From NCBI RefSeq assembly GCF_004349065.1, contig NZ_SMKZ01000035.1, positions 1-64,000 on the forward strand: a stretch of DNA of 64,000 nucleotides, written 5' to 3'. This DNA is from Jiangella asiatica (GTDB lineage Bacteria; Actinomycetota; Actinomycetes; Jiangellales; Jiangellaceae). Positions within the stretch are counted from its first letter, which is position 1; each line of letters begins with the position of its first letter. A program made the position numbers and the translations under genes. Positions 35,530-43,116 of the stretch are shown one piece after another. The notes below the pieces were generated by a model. That model was not told where the DNA came from. It worked only from the letters and a program-made list of their open reading frames with translations, and made no database searches.

Positions 35530-35766
35530 TCACGGTTCGTCGGTGACGTATCCCGTCCGTGCGGTGTCGGGCTCGGTGTAGTCCTCGGGCAGCTCGGCGG
35601 ACACCGGTGCGTCGGTCGGCACACTCGGGGTCTGCGGGTCGGGCGCCTCGGAGTCGGGCTCGTTGTCGTCGGCGGTCTCCGGGATGCCGGCGTCCTCGAA
35701 CGAGGCGCCGGGATCGCGGTTGAACTCCGCGTCGGGATCGAGCGGGTCGTCGTAGCTGTCGCTCAT
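35530..35766 (-). CDS. Small acidic hypothetical protein
   Basis: This 78-residue, highly acidic, Pro-rich and probably disordered protein starts MSDSYDDPLDPDAEFNRDPG and ends TARTGYVTDEP. The ATG ending at 35766 has GGAGGG nine bases upstream, which supports translation. There are no Cys residues, membrane helix or signal peptide. I recognise no family. It lies in the same direction between the endonuclease and the Rv2629-like gene. Confidence 0.72.
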   Translation of the reverse strand: MSDSYDDPLDPDAEFNRDPGASFEDAGIPETADDNEPDSEAPDPQTPSVPTDAPVSAELPEDYTEPDTARTGYVTDEP

Positions 35767-35792
35767 CGTGGCGCTCCCTCCAACTCCAGGGG

Positions 35793-36419
35793 TCAGTCGA
35801 CGGTCAGGCTCTTGTCCAGCGCCGCCCGGACACAGGCGGCCGTCAACCGCGGCAACTGCTCCCGGTCCACCAGCCCGGCCAGCCGGTCCGCGCCGGCGGG
35901 CAGCTTCAGCCGGCGAGCACCGTCGGACACCCGCCGGTCGACGTACGGCGCGACATCGGTCCAGACGCCCTGCACCTCGCGGCAGAAGATGGCCGCGCCG
36001 GCCGGCCCGATGCCGGGGAACTCCCGCAACCCTTCCTCGATCTGCCTGGTCGAGCCGGCCCGCTCGTGCAGGCGGCGCAGATCGCCACGGTCGGTGTCCA
36101 GTAGCCGCTGTGCGCCGTCGCCCAGCATCGTGGACGTGCGTTCGTCGTAGCGGCGGTAGTGGCCGCGGCCCAGCGCGTCCACCCGGTCCTGCCAGCTGGC
36201 CTCGGCCATCCGCCGCGGCGTGCGATAGCCGGCCGCGAAGAGCTCGCGCGCGGCGGCCACGGCGACGTCGGCGCTGATCCGGGCCGACAGCAACAGCGAG
36301 AGCACGAGGAGCTGGTACAACGGGGCCGGCTTGTCCTTCAGCCGGATCCCGGCCTGCTCGGCGTAGGTGGTGCCGAACCGCTCGACGGCGACTGCGGCAC
36401 GGTCGGACGAAGTGCTCAT
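35793..36419 (-). CDS. HhH-type endonuclease (endonuclease III-like, no Fe-S cluster)
   Basis: This is a 208-residue HhH-GPD-fold protein. The helix-hairpin-helix is LREFPGIGPAGAAIFCREVQ, and the N-terminal helices (PLYQLLVLSLLLSARISADV) match base-excision glycosylases such as Nth. The four-Cys iron-sulfur loop of classical endonuclease III is absent, and the usual catalytic Lys/Asp pair cannot be assigned with certainty. Proteins of this type are annotated simply as 'endonuclease' in actinomycetes. DNA repair is inferred. It is divergent from the Rho-N-like gene. Confidence 0.82.
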   Translation of the reverse strand: MSTSSDRAAVAVERFGTTYAEQAGIRLKDKPAPLYQLLVLSLLLSARISADVAVAAARELFAAGYRTPRRMAEASWQDRVDALGRGHYRRYDERTSTMLGDGAQRLLDTDRGDLRRLHERAGSTRQIEEGLREFPGIGPAGAAIFCREVQGVWTDVAPYVDRRVSDGARRLKLPAGADRLAGLVDREQLPRLTAACVRAALDKSLTVD

Positions 36420-36515
36420 CGTTCACCTGCTACCCGGTCGCCCGGGAGGCAAACGGCGAGCGTGACCTCGACGTCGTCGGGTACGGAACAAGTACGAGAC
36501 GCGGAGGTGAAGAAC

Positions 36516-36842
36516 ATGCCGCAGGAGCAGTGGAACAAGAAGCGCGAGCGCCAGTACGAGCACATCAAGTCCGGGCTCGAGGACCGCGACTACAGCGAGG
36601 ACACCGCTGAGGAGATCGCGGCGCGCACCGTCAACAAGGAGCGCGCGCGGTCCGGAGAGTCGAAAGCGAAGAGCAGGACCTCGACGAAGGACATCTCCTC
36701 CGGACGGCGCGGCGGGTTGCGTTCCGGTTCCGGCCCAGGCGGCCGCACCAAGGACCAGCTGTACGCCGAGGCCAAGAGCAAAGGCATCGAGGGCCGTTCG
36801 AAGATGACGAAGGAGGAGCTGGAGCGCGCGGTCGGCCGCTGA
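36516..36842 (+). CDS. Rho-N-domain/'plasmid stabilization' small basic protein
   Basis: This is a 108-residue basic protein. The N-terminal half (WNKKRERQYEHIKSGLEDRD, ARTVNKERARSGES) matches the short helical module seen in actinobacterial 'plasmid stabilization' proteins. The C-terminal 35 residues (KDQLYAEAKSKGIEGRSKMT, KEELERAVGR) form a Rho-N/SAP-like nucleic-acid binding helix pair. The ATG at 36516 has GGAGGT seven bases upstream. It is chromosomal here, with no plasmid gene nearby, and the usual annotation name probably misleads. A role in nucleoid or stress binding is inferred. Confidence 0.83.
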   Translation: MPQEQWNKKRERQYEHIKSGLEDRDYSEDTAEEIAARTVNKERARSGESKAKSRTSTKDISSGRRGGLRSGSGPGGRTKDQLYAEAKSKGIEGRSKMTKEELERAVGR

Positions 36843-36863
36843 CGCCGCGCGCGTCCCCGGGCC

Positions 36864-36897
36864 GCCAGGCCGGCGGTGAGGGTCTCGCCGGCCTGGC
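36864..36897. terminator. Terminator after the Rho-N-like gene
   Basis: A perfect 12-bp GC stem (GCCAGGCCGGCG and its complement) with a 10-base loop begins 22 bases after the stop codon. Confidence 0.8.
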
Positions 36898-36946
36898 ACT
36901 CTGTGCGATCATGTGACTCGTTTCGAGTCGAGTCGGAAGGATCGCC

Positions 36947-38107
36947 GTGACCCGGCCGAGGACGCATCACCGTTCTCTGGTCAGCGCCCTCCTCGCGCTG
37001 ACTCTCGTCGCGGCCTGCGGGTCCGGCGACTCCGACGATGACGACGACGGCGACCCCGCGGCGCCGACGCCCGGCGGCTCGTCGACCGCGGCGGCACCGG
37101 ACTCCGCCGTCGTCGAGTTCAGCGGCATCGTGAGCGTCAGCGCGATCCCGGGCGTGCCGACCCGGCTGGAGATCCACGACCCCGACGACGTCGGCGGCGA
37201 CCCCCGGTCCATCGTCGAGCTGCCGGACGCGCCGTCGAGCACGTGGCGGCGGTCGTCGTTCTCCGCCGACTGGCGGTACGCGGTCTGGGGCGACGACCCG
37301 GTCACCGTCGGCCGCCTCGACCCGGCCGCCGGCACGTACACCGAGCTGTTCACGCTCGATCCCGGCGACGGCGGATACGCGGGCGGCGGCGTCCAGTACG
37401 GGAATCCCGCGTTCGCGCCGAACGGCTCGGACCTGTGGGTGGAGGTGCAGCGCGGCGACGATGTCATGCTGGCCTCGATCGAGGTCGGGGACGACGCAGC
37501 GGCGGACGACCTGGACGACTCCGACGTCAGCCTGCCCGCGGGCCAGCTCGGCGCCGACGAGCCGGAGTGGCGGTTCGCCAGCACCGGCGATCCGGTCCTG
37601 GCCACCGAGGACGCCCAGGTGGCCATCGGTGCCGGCGGCGACACCACCGGTCAGCCCGGCGACTGGCGAGCCACGTACTGGCTGGACGAGGCCGGCGGCG
37701 TGGTCGCGCCCGCGGTCTCGGTGTGGGCGGAGAGCAACGTGGAGGCCACCTACACCGAGGAGCTGCGCGTCGGGCCGGCCGAGTTCATCGTGGTGGCGCA
37801 CGCACCCACCGAGATCGGCTTCGACGACGGCGCCGAAGCCGCCCGCGAGTACGGCGTGGTGGCGCACGCGACCATCGACCCGGCCGCGCAGGACGTGACG
37901 CTCGATCCGCTGGTGCCTGTCGGCGGCGACGAGCAGCTCGCCCTGTGGTCGGTCGTGGCGCCGGACGAGAGCCGTGCGCTGATCTGCATCGCCTCGCCGG
38001 AGGTCCCCGACTCCGGCACCGCGTACCTGGCCGACCTGACCGGCGGCGGCGAGCCACAGGAGGCGTCGGACTGCGGGCGCCGGACCGAGCCGCTCGGCTG
38101 GTCCTGA
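36947..38107 (+). CDS. Putative lipoprotein with beta-propeller-like domain
   Basis: This is a 386-residue lipoprotein. The signal peptide ends in the lipobox LVAACGSG, then an Asp-rich linker (GDSDDDDDGDPAAPTPGGSS). The mature domain has repeated short strand motifs such as SADWRYAVWGDD, GNPAFAPNGSDLWVEVQ and VVAPDESRALICIASPE, reminiscent of TolB/WD40-like propeller blades, but I cannot assign a family. GTG 36947 has AAGGA upstream. It is monocistronic, between a terminator and the promoter at 38128. Its role outside the membrane is unknown. Confidence 0.82.
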   Translation: MTRPRTHHRSLVSALLALTLVAACGSGDSDDDDDGDPAAPTPGGSSTAAAPDSAVVEFSGIVSVSAIPGVPTRLEIHDPDDVGGDPRSIVELPDAPSSTWRRSSFSADWRYAVWGDDPVTVGRLDPAAGTYTELFTLDPGDGGYAGGGVQYGNPAFAPNGSDLWVEVQRGDDVMLASIEVGDDAAADDLDDSDVSLPAGQLGADEPEWRFASTGDPVLATEDAQVAIGAGGDTTGQPGDWRATYWLDEAGGVVAPAVSVWAESNVEATYTEELRVGPAEFIVVAHAPTEIGFDDGAEAAREYGVVAHATIDPAAQDVTLDPLVPVGGDEQLALWSVVAPDESRALICIASPEVPDSGTAYLADLTGGGEPQEASDCGRRTEPLGWS

Positions 38108-38127
38108 TCGCCGCGGCACCGCCGATC

Positions 38128-38156
38128 TTGACCCGGTGATCATCGTGGCGTACGGT
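38128..38156 (+). promoter_or_regulatory. Candidate sigma-A-type promoter for the G5/excalibur gene
   Basis: TTGACC (38128-38133), a 17-base spacer and TACGGT (38151-38156) lie about 66 bases upstream of the ATG at 38222. Spacing is ideal and both hexamers are close to consensus. A small hairpin (AACACC/GGTGTT) lies in the leader. Confidence 0.55.
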
Positions 38157-38221
38157 CGGCCTGATCCGCCGGTTGATCAACACCAGCAGGGGTGTTCTGC
38201 GGCGGGAAGGCCGGGGGGCTC

Positions 38222-38851
38222 ATGTCTGTCATCGTCGCGCGCTCGCGCGCGCTCACGTCGCTTGGCACCGCCGCACTCGCCGCCGTCGCGCTGACGCTGG
38301 GCGGCTGCGGCGCCGACGAGCCGGCGCTGTCGAGCACGGCCGCGCCGGCGCCGTCGTCGCCCGCGGCACCGTCGTCACCCACGCCGTCGGAGCCGGTGGT
38401 CACCGTCGCGACCGTGACCGAGACCGAGGCGGTCCCGTTCGACCAGGTCACCGTCGAGGACCCGACGATCGAGCTCGGCACCAGCGCCGTCACCACCACT
38501 GGGGCCGAGGGGGTGCGGACGCTCACGTACGAGGTCGTGCTGACCGACGGGGTCGAGACGTCGCGCACTCTCGTCGGCGACGAGGTCACGACGGCGCCGG
38601 TGGACGAAGTGACCACGGTCGGGACCTACGAGCCGCCCCCGGAACCCGAGCCAGAACCCGAGCCGGAGGTGGATGCGGCCGTCCAGGACGGTTGCGACCC
38701 CAACTACAGTGGCTGCGTCCCGATCGACAGCGATGTCGACTGCGCCGGCGGCAGCGGCAACGGGCCCTCCTACGCCGACGGGCCGGTGAACGTCGTCGGG
38801 TCGGACATCTACGACCTGGACTCCAACTCCGACGGCGTCGGCTGCGAGTAG
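38222..38851 (+). CDS. G5- and excalibur-domain lipoprotein
   Basis: This is a 209-residue exported protein. A signal peptide with lipobox TLGGCG (Cys29) is followed by a Ser/Pro linker, a G5 domain (about 70-135; VPFDQVTVEDPTIELGTSAV, YEVVLTDGVETSRTLVGDE), a Pro-Glu spacer (PEPEPEPEPE) and a C-terminal excalibur calcium-binding domain (CDPNYSGCVP, YDLDSNSDGVGCE with the Dx-Dx-DG...C loop). G5 domains are proposed to bind N-acetylglucosamine polymers, so cell-wall binding outside the membrane is likely. G-rich sequence precedes ATG 38222. A promoter lies at 38128. Confidence 0.9.
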   Translation: MSVIVARSRALTSLGTAALAAVALTLGGCGADEPALSSTAAPAPSSPAAPSSPTPSEPVVTVATVTETEAVPFDQVTVEDPTIELGTSAVTTTGAEGVRTLTYEVVLTDGVETSRTLVGDEVTTAPVDEVTTVGTYEPPPEPEPEPEPEVDAAVQDGCDPNYSGCVPIDSDVDCAGGSGNGPSYADGPVNVVGSDIYDLDSNSDGVGCE

Positions 38852-38898
38852 CCGGCCTTGAGCCTGGCTGCACGGACCGCGCTAGGCCATCGGGCCGC

Positions 38899-40479
38899 TC
38901 ACCCGCGACGGTGCGCGCGGACCGCGGCCGCACGGACCCGGGCGCGGCCGGTCCGGCGAGCCGCGCGGACGTCCCGCTGGCCGGTCCGTCGCCGCCGCGG
39001 CGGCTCCCGCCGCGGGTCGGTGCAGCCGTCCGCGGGGCGGGGTTCGCGCAGCCTCCCGACCTCCGCGCGCAGCCCTCTGCTGAGCAGCACGGGCCGAGCC
39101 GGCGCGGACCCCGTCGCCGGCCGGCGGGTCGTCGTGGCGTGCGACCGGGGCAGCACATACACGACGCCCCGGCCGGGCCGGTCGCGCAGGATGACCCGCG
39201 GGGCCAGCCGGCCGCGCCGCGCCAGCACCGTGCCGACGATCAACGCGCCCAGCAGTGGGCCGCAGCCGCTGGCCATCATCGCGACGTGCGCGCCGTGGGT
39301 GTGGGCGATCCAGCCGATCAACGTGCCGGACGCGGCCTGCGCGCCGAAGAGCACCAGGATGTACAGCGCCATGACGCGCCCGCGCATGGTGGTGGCCACC
39401 GCGGTCTGGACCATGGTGTTGCCGCCGGTCAAATACAGCAGCGACGCCGCGCCGACGGCGACCAGCAGGACGCTGAACGCCACCAGCGAGCCGATCAGCC
39501 CGGTGATCACCTGGAGTAGCCCGAGTACGCCGGCGGTGTAGACGAGCGTACGTAGCCGGAGCGTGCGACGGCGGGTGGAGGCGAGCGCGCCGATCACCGC
39601 ACCGGTGGCCAGGCAGGAGTTGAGCAGGCCGTAGCCCCCCGAGCCGATGTCGAAGACGTCGTCGGCGTACGCGGCCAGGACGGTGGCGAGGTTGATGCCG
39701 GTGACGGCGACGAAGCCGACCAGCACCACCGACCAGAGGATCTCCGGCTTGCCGCCGACGTAGCGCAGGCCCTCGCGCAGCTGCCCGCGGCCGCGGGCGA
39801 TGGCCGGTGCCGGCGACAGCTCGGCCGCGCGCATCATGAGCAGCAGGCCGACGGCGGTGATGCCGGCCGCGCTGTTGACGACGAACGCCCAGCCCTCGCC
39901 GACCAGCGCGATGCCGGCGCCGGCCAGCGCCGGGCCGACGAGCGCCCCGAGCTGGAACACCGTCGAGTTGATGCTGATGGCGTTGCGCAGGTGCTGGTGG
40001 CCGGCGACCTCCGGCACGAACGCCTGCCGGGCCGGGTTGTCGACGACCGTGGCCAGGCCCAGGAACGTGGCGCTGACAAGGATGTGCCATGGGCGGATCG
40101 CGCCGGTGAGCGTCAGGACACCGAGCGTGAGCGCGGAGCACGCGAACAGGGACTGCGTGACCATGAGCAGCTTCCGCTTGTCGAAGCGGTCGGCGATCAC
40201 GCCGCCCCAGAGGCCGAAGACCAGCATCGGGGCGAGTTGGAGGGTCACGGTCAAGCCGACCCAGGCGACGTTGCCGGTCAGGCTGAGCACCAGCCAGTCC
40301 TGTGCGACGCGTTGCATCCAGCCGCACGTGTTGGTGAGGACCTGGGAGGTGACGTAGAGGCGGTAGTTGCGGACCCGCAGCGATGCGAAGGTGTCGGCCC
40401 AGCGAACGGCGGCCGCGGGGGTATGTGAAGGGTAGGTGGCTTGTGAGGTCGATTTCAGGGCGGTGGACGCCGAGCTCAC
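38899..40479 (-). CDS. MFS transporter (EntS-like exporter family)
   Basis: This is a 526-residue major facilitator with about 12 membrane helices in residues 30-430. Motif A-like loop ADRFDKRKLLM and the early FASLRVRNYRLYVTSQVLT are typical of the MFS_3/EntS group, which exports siderophores, drugs or other small molecules. GTG ending at 40479 has AAGGA eight bases upstream. The last roughly 85 residues, after LRDRPGRGVVYVLP, are an Arg/Pro-rich low-complexity tail unlike the family and may reflect a lost stop codon. It is divergent from a LysR gene that probably regulates it. The substrate is unknown. Confidence 0.88.
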   Translation of the reverse strand: MSSASTALKSTSQATYPSHTPAAAVRWADTFASLRVRNYRLYVTSQVLTNTCGWMQRVAQDWLVLSLTGNVAWVGLTVTLQLAPMLVFGLWGGVIADRFDKRKLLMVTQSLFACSALTLGVLTLTGAIRPWHILVSATFLGLATVVDNPARQAFVPEVAGHQHLRNAISINSTVFQLGALVGPALAGAGIALVGEGWAFVVNSAAGITAVGLLLMMRAAELSPAPAIARGRGQLREGLRYVGGKPEILWSVVLVGFVAVTGINLATVLAAYADDVFDIGSGGYGLLNSCLATGAVIGALASTRRRTLRLRTLVYTAGVLGLLQVITGLIGSLVAFSVLLVAVGAASLLYLTGGNTMVQTAVATTMRGRVMALYILVLFGAQAASGTLIGWIAHTHGAHVAMMASGCGPLLGALIVGTVLARRGRLAPRVILRDRPGRGVVYVLPRSHATTTRRPATGSAPARPVLLSRGLRAEVGRLREPRPADGCTDPRREPPRRRRTGQRDVRAARRTGRARVRAAAVRAHRRG

Positions 40480-40524
40480 GGTGATGTTCCTTGGTGGTGC
40501 GATGACGGACGGGTGAAGATCCTG

Positions 40525-40543
40525 CTCGGTTGGCAGGACCGAG
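40525..40543. promoter_or_regulatory. Inverted repeat in the MFS/LysR divergent region
   Basis: CTCGGT-N7-ACCGAG lies between the divergent MFS and LysR-family genes, where a LysR operator is expected. A TATAAA at 40589-40594 could be the -10 of the LysR-family gene. Confidence 0.45.
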
Positions 40544-40629
40544 TACTACGTTAGGTGCTGAACGCCGATTCGCTAAGCCGATAAAGGCTATAAATGTCAT
40601 CAGGAACTCCAATAGGTGGAGGGGCGGTC

Positions 40630-41508
40630 GTGTTCGATCCGGTGCATCTGCGAACATTCCTGGCGGTGGCGTCGACGCTGAGCTTCACCCAGGCGGCGCA
40701 ACAGCTCGGCATCAGCCAGCCCAGCGTCAGCCAGCACATCCGGCGGCTGGAGGAGGCGGCCGGGCGGCAACTGCTCCAGCGAGACACCCGCGCGGTCACC
40801 CTCACCGACAACGGCGAGGCGATGGCCGGCTTCGCCCGTTCCATCCTCGCCGCGCACGACGAGGCGACCAGCTACTTCACCGGCTCGGCCATGCGCGGCC
40901 GGCTCCGCTTCGGCGCCGCCGACGACCTCGCGCTGGCCCAGCTGCCGGCGGTGCTGCGGGCGTTTCGTCAGCTGCACCCGCGGATCAACCTCGAGCTGAC
41001 CGTCACCCAGACCCGAACGCTGCTGCGCCGGCTGGAGGCCAACCAGCTCGACCTCGTCTTCATCAAGGAGTTCCCGGGCGAGGCCGTCGGCCGGGTGGTG
41101 CGCCGCGACCGCCTGGTCTGGATCGGCGTGCCCGGCACCCAGGTGCCGCCCGACGAGCCGATCCCGCTCATCACCTACTCCGCGCCGTCGGTCAGCCGGG
41201 TGACGGCGCTGCGGGTGCTGGCAGAGTCGGGCCGGCCGTGGCGCATCTCCTGCAAGACGCTGGAGGTGAACGGCGTGCTCGCCGCGGTCCGTGCCGGCAT
41301 CGGCGTGGCGGTGTTCCCCAGCAGCCTCGTGCCGCCGGACTTGCAGGCTCTCCCCGTGTCGGTCGGCCTGCCGGAGCTGGGCGACATCGACTTCACGCTC
41401 GTGGCCAACCCACGCTCGCCAGCCGAGCCCGTCGAAGCGCTCACGTCGTCGATCCTCGGCCAGCCCTTCGCCGCCCGCCCGGCGGCCGCTCCGGCGCCGG
41501 CGCAGTGA
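40630..41508 (+). CDS. LysR family transcriptional regulator
   Basis: This is a 292-residue regulator with an N-terminal winged helix (HLRTFLAVASTLSFTQAAQQ, GISQPSVSQHIRRLEEAAGR) and a periplasmic-binding-protein-like effector domain (about 90-290; GRLRFGAADDLALAQLPAVL). GTG 40630 is chosen because GGAGG lies seven bases upstream; the frame is also open from ATG 40594, which has no ribosome site and overlaps a TATAAA. It is divergent from the MFS exporter, suggesting it activates that gene in response to the exported compound. Confidence 0.92.
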   Translation: MFDPVHLRTFLAVASTLSFTQAAQQLGISQPSVSQHIRRLEEAAGRQLLQRDTRAVTLTDNGEAMAGFARSILAAHDEATSYFTGSAMRGRLRFGAADDLALAQLPAVLRAFRQLHPRINLELTVTQTRTLLRRLEANQLDLVFIKEFPGEAVGRVVRRDRLVWIGVPGTQVPPDEPIPLITYSAPSVSRVTALRVLAESGRPWRISCKTLEVNGVLAAVRAGIGVAVFPSSLVPPDLQALPVSVGLPELGDIDFTLVANPRSPAEPVEALTSSILGQPFAARPAAAPAPAQ

Positions 41509-41540
41509 GTCATTTCGGCGGAGCTAGCGTTCGTCGACCA

Positions 41541-41870
41541 TCACTTGGGCGGGAGCGAGCCGGCGAACGCCACCGACCGGCCGACCCAGCGGCGCAGGTC
41601 GTCGTCCTCGGCCAGGGCGGCGGCGTCGATCACCAGCCAGCCCTTCATCGGCCGGCCGGTCAGGTCGAACGCCCGCGCGCCGGGCTCGGCGAGGGCCTCG
41701 CCGTGCTCGTCGGGAGGCAGCCGCACCATGAGGTCGTCGTGGTGCACGCCGCAGGCCAGGTTGCCGTTGACCAGGAACGCGAGCCCGCCGAACATCCGTT
41801 TCTCGGCGAGGTCGAGCCGGTCATCGACGAGCTCGCGGATGCGGACGGCAAGTCCTTCGTCGTACGCCAT
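41541..41870 (-). CDS. TfoX/Sxy N-terminal-domain protein
   Basis: This is a 109-residue protein consisting only of the TfoX N-terminal domain (LAEKRMFGGLAFLVNGNLAC, VHHDDLMVRLPPDEHGEALA, PMKGWLVIDAAALAEDDDLR). In gamma-proteobacteria TfoX/Sxy regulates competence. Actinobacterial single-domain versions have no known role. It converges on the LysR gene and follows a relic on the same strand. Confidence 0.87.
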   Translation of the reverse strand: MAYDEGLAVRIRELVDDRLDLAEKRMFGGLAFLVNGNLACGVHHDDLMVRLPPDEHGEALAEPGARAFDLTGRPMKGWLVIDAAALAEDDDLRRWVGRSVAFAGSLPPK

Positions 41871-41895
41871 GGCGGTGTCCTTCCGTCTCGGGTCA

Positions 41896-42106
41896 GCCGG
41901 CAGTGTGTGCGACGAGGCGGCCGGCGTGCTCGGCCTCGTCGGGGCGAGGCCGGCTCGCGGTCTCGGTCCGGAGCCGCCAGCGGGAGGTGACGCCGTCCGG
42001 TCCGGCGAGGCTTGCGGAGCCGAGGGCGACGCCGATGCGCCGGCGCACGTCCGCCTCCGCCGGGCTCGAGGACGACGACGGCGTCATGGGCGAACACTGC
42101 TCGCAT
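41896..42106 (-). pseudogene. Relic of a small conserved actinobacterial protein (middle deleted)
   Basis: The N-terminus from the ATG ending at 42106 reads MRAVFAHDAVVVLEPG. In a different frame the segment continues EADVRRRIGVALGSASLAGP and DEAEHAGRLVAHTAG, then stops. Both pieces look like the start and end of one small conserved actinobacterial family, whose central part (I recall a Trp/His/Cys-rich segment) is absent. About 50 codons and the reading frame are lost. The identification relies on remembered family sequence. Confidence 0.5.
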
Positions 42107-42138
42107 GTCGCAAGTATGGGACCGGATAGGTTCTGGGG

Positions 42139-42663
42139 ATGGGCGAGGTCCTGTGGCACGTGACGATGTCGGTCGACGGTTTCATCGCCGGCCCTGACGA
42201 CGACATGGACTGGGTCTTCGAGCAGCCCCGACCGCAGGCCGACGACGACGTCGTCCAGCGGGTCGGCGCGGTGCTCAGCGGCCGGCGCAGCTACGACGTC
42301 GGGCAGCGCGATGCCGGCAAGGCCAACGCAGAGGTGTTCGAGGGCGCGTGGTCCGGGCCGGAGTTCGTGCTCACCACGCACCCGCCCGCCGGCGACCCGT
42401 CGCGGACGTTCCTCTCCGGCGATGTGCGCGACGCGGTGGCGACGGCGCTCGCGGCAGCGGACGGCAGGGACCTCCTGGTCATCGGCGCCGACGTCGCGCT
42501 GCAGTGTGTCGAGGCGGCACTGGTCGACGAGCTCCTGGTGAACGTCGCGCCGCTGCTGCTCGGTGACGGTGTCCGGCTGTACGGCGGGCCAGGACGCGAG
42601 CGTGTCGACCTCGAGCTGCTCGACGCGACCGGGACGCTGCTGCGCTACCGGCTGGTCAGATAG
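42139..42663 (+). CDS. Dihydrofolate reductase family (RibD C-terminal-like) protein
   Basis: This is a 174-residue protein with the DHFR/RibD reductase fold: VTMSVDGFIAGPDDDMDWVF at the N-terminus, GAVLSGRRSYDVG, and the NADPH-site segment DLLVIGADVALQCVEAALVD, then NVAPLLLGDGVRLYGG. These stand-alone proteins differ from FolA and their substrates are unknown; some act as pterin or nitro-compound reductases. It is divergent from the relic at 41896. Confidence 0.88.
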   Translation: MGEVLWHVTMSVDGFIAGPDDDMDWVFEQPRPQADDDVVQRVGAVLSGRRSYDVGQRDAGKANAEVFEGAWSGPEFVLTTHPPAGDPSRTFLSGDVRDAVATALAAADGRDLLVIGADVALQCVEAALVDELLVNVAPLLLGDGVRLYGGPGRERVDLELLDATGTLLRYRLVR

Positions 42664-42715
42664 CCGCGCGGGTCGGCCGACGGTGCCGTCGAGGGAGTGG
42701 CGCAGGTCAGCTGAT

Positions 42716-43110
42716 CTACGCAGGCATCGGCCGCCGCGCCAGGGCCTCGGGAATCGCCGACAGCGTGTCGACCCACCGAGCTGAGACGGGACAGACCCAC
42801 CGCGCGACGGTGGTCGCGGCCGCGTGATCGCGGCGCAGATCGCGGTGGTGGATCGGTTCGTGGTGTGCGATCAGATTGCGCAGCAGGTGAAGCTGGCGGA
42901 CGAGGGTTGTGCGCGTCTCGCCGCATGCCACAGCCGCGGAGGCCTGGCCAGGCGTGACGGAGGGACGGGATCCAAAGCGTCCGCTCGTACCGGGAGGTGA
43001 GCAGGTAGCGCCAGAAGCCACATGCCGCCGGGGTCATTGCTTTCGGCATCAGCCTGGTCTCTGATCGTGCGAGCCTCAACTCGCCTTTGCCGGCCTGTGG
43101 ACAACTCGAT
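42716..43110 (-). pseudogene. Abi-family (abortive infection-like) protein, truncated and frameshifted
   Basis: The C-terminal half of an Abi_2-like protein is visible in two frames. ACGFWRYLLTSRYERTLWIP is followed, after a frameshift near 42900-42940, by TTLVRQLHLLRNLIAHHEPI and HHRDLRRDHAAATTVARWVC, ending at the TGA at 42716. The 'LRN.IAHHEPI' segment is the family hallmark (HEPN-like R-x4-6-H). The N-terminal portion is lost where the AraC gene begins. Such proteins act in phage defence elsewhere; this copy is dead unless the frameshift is a sequencing error. Confidence 0.65.
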
Positions 43111-43116
43111 CGCTGC

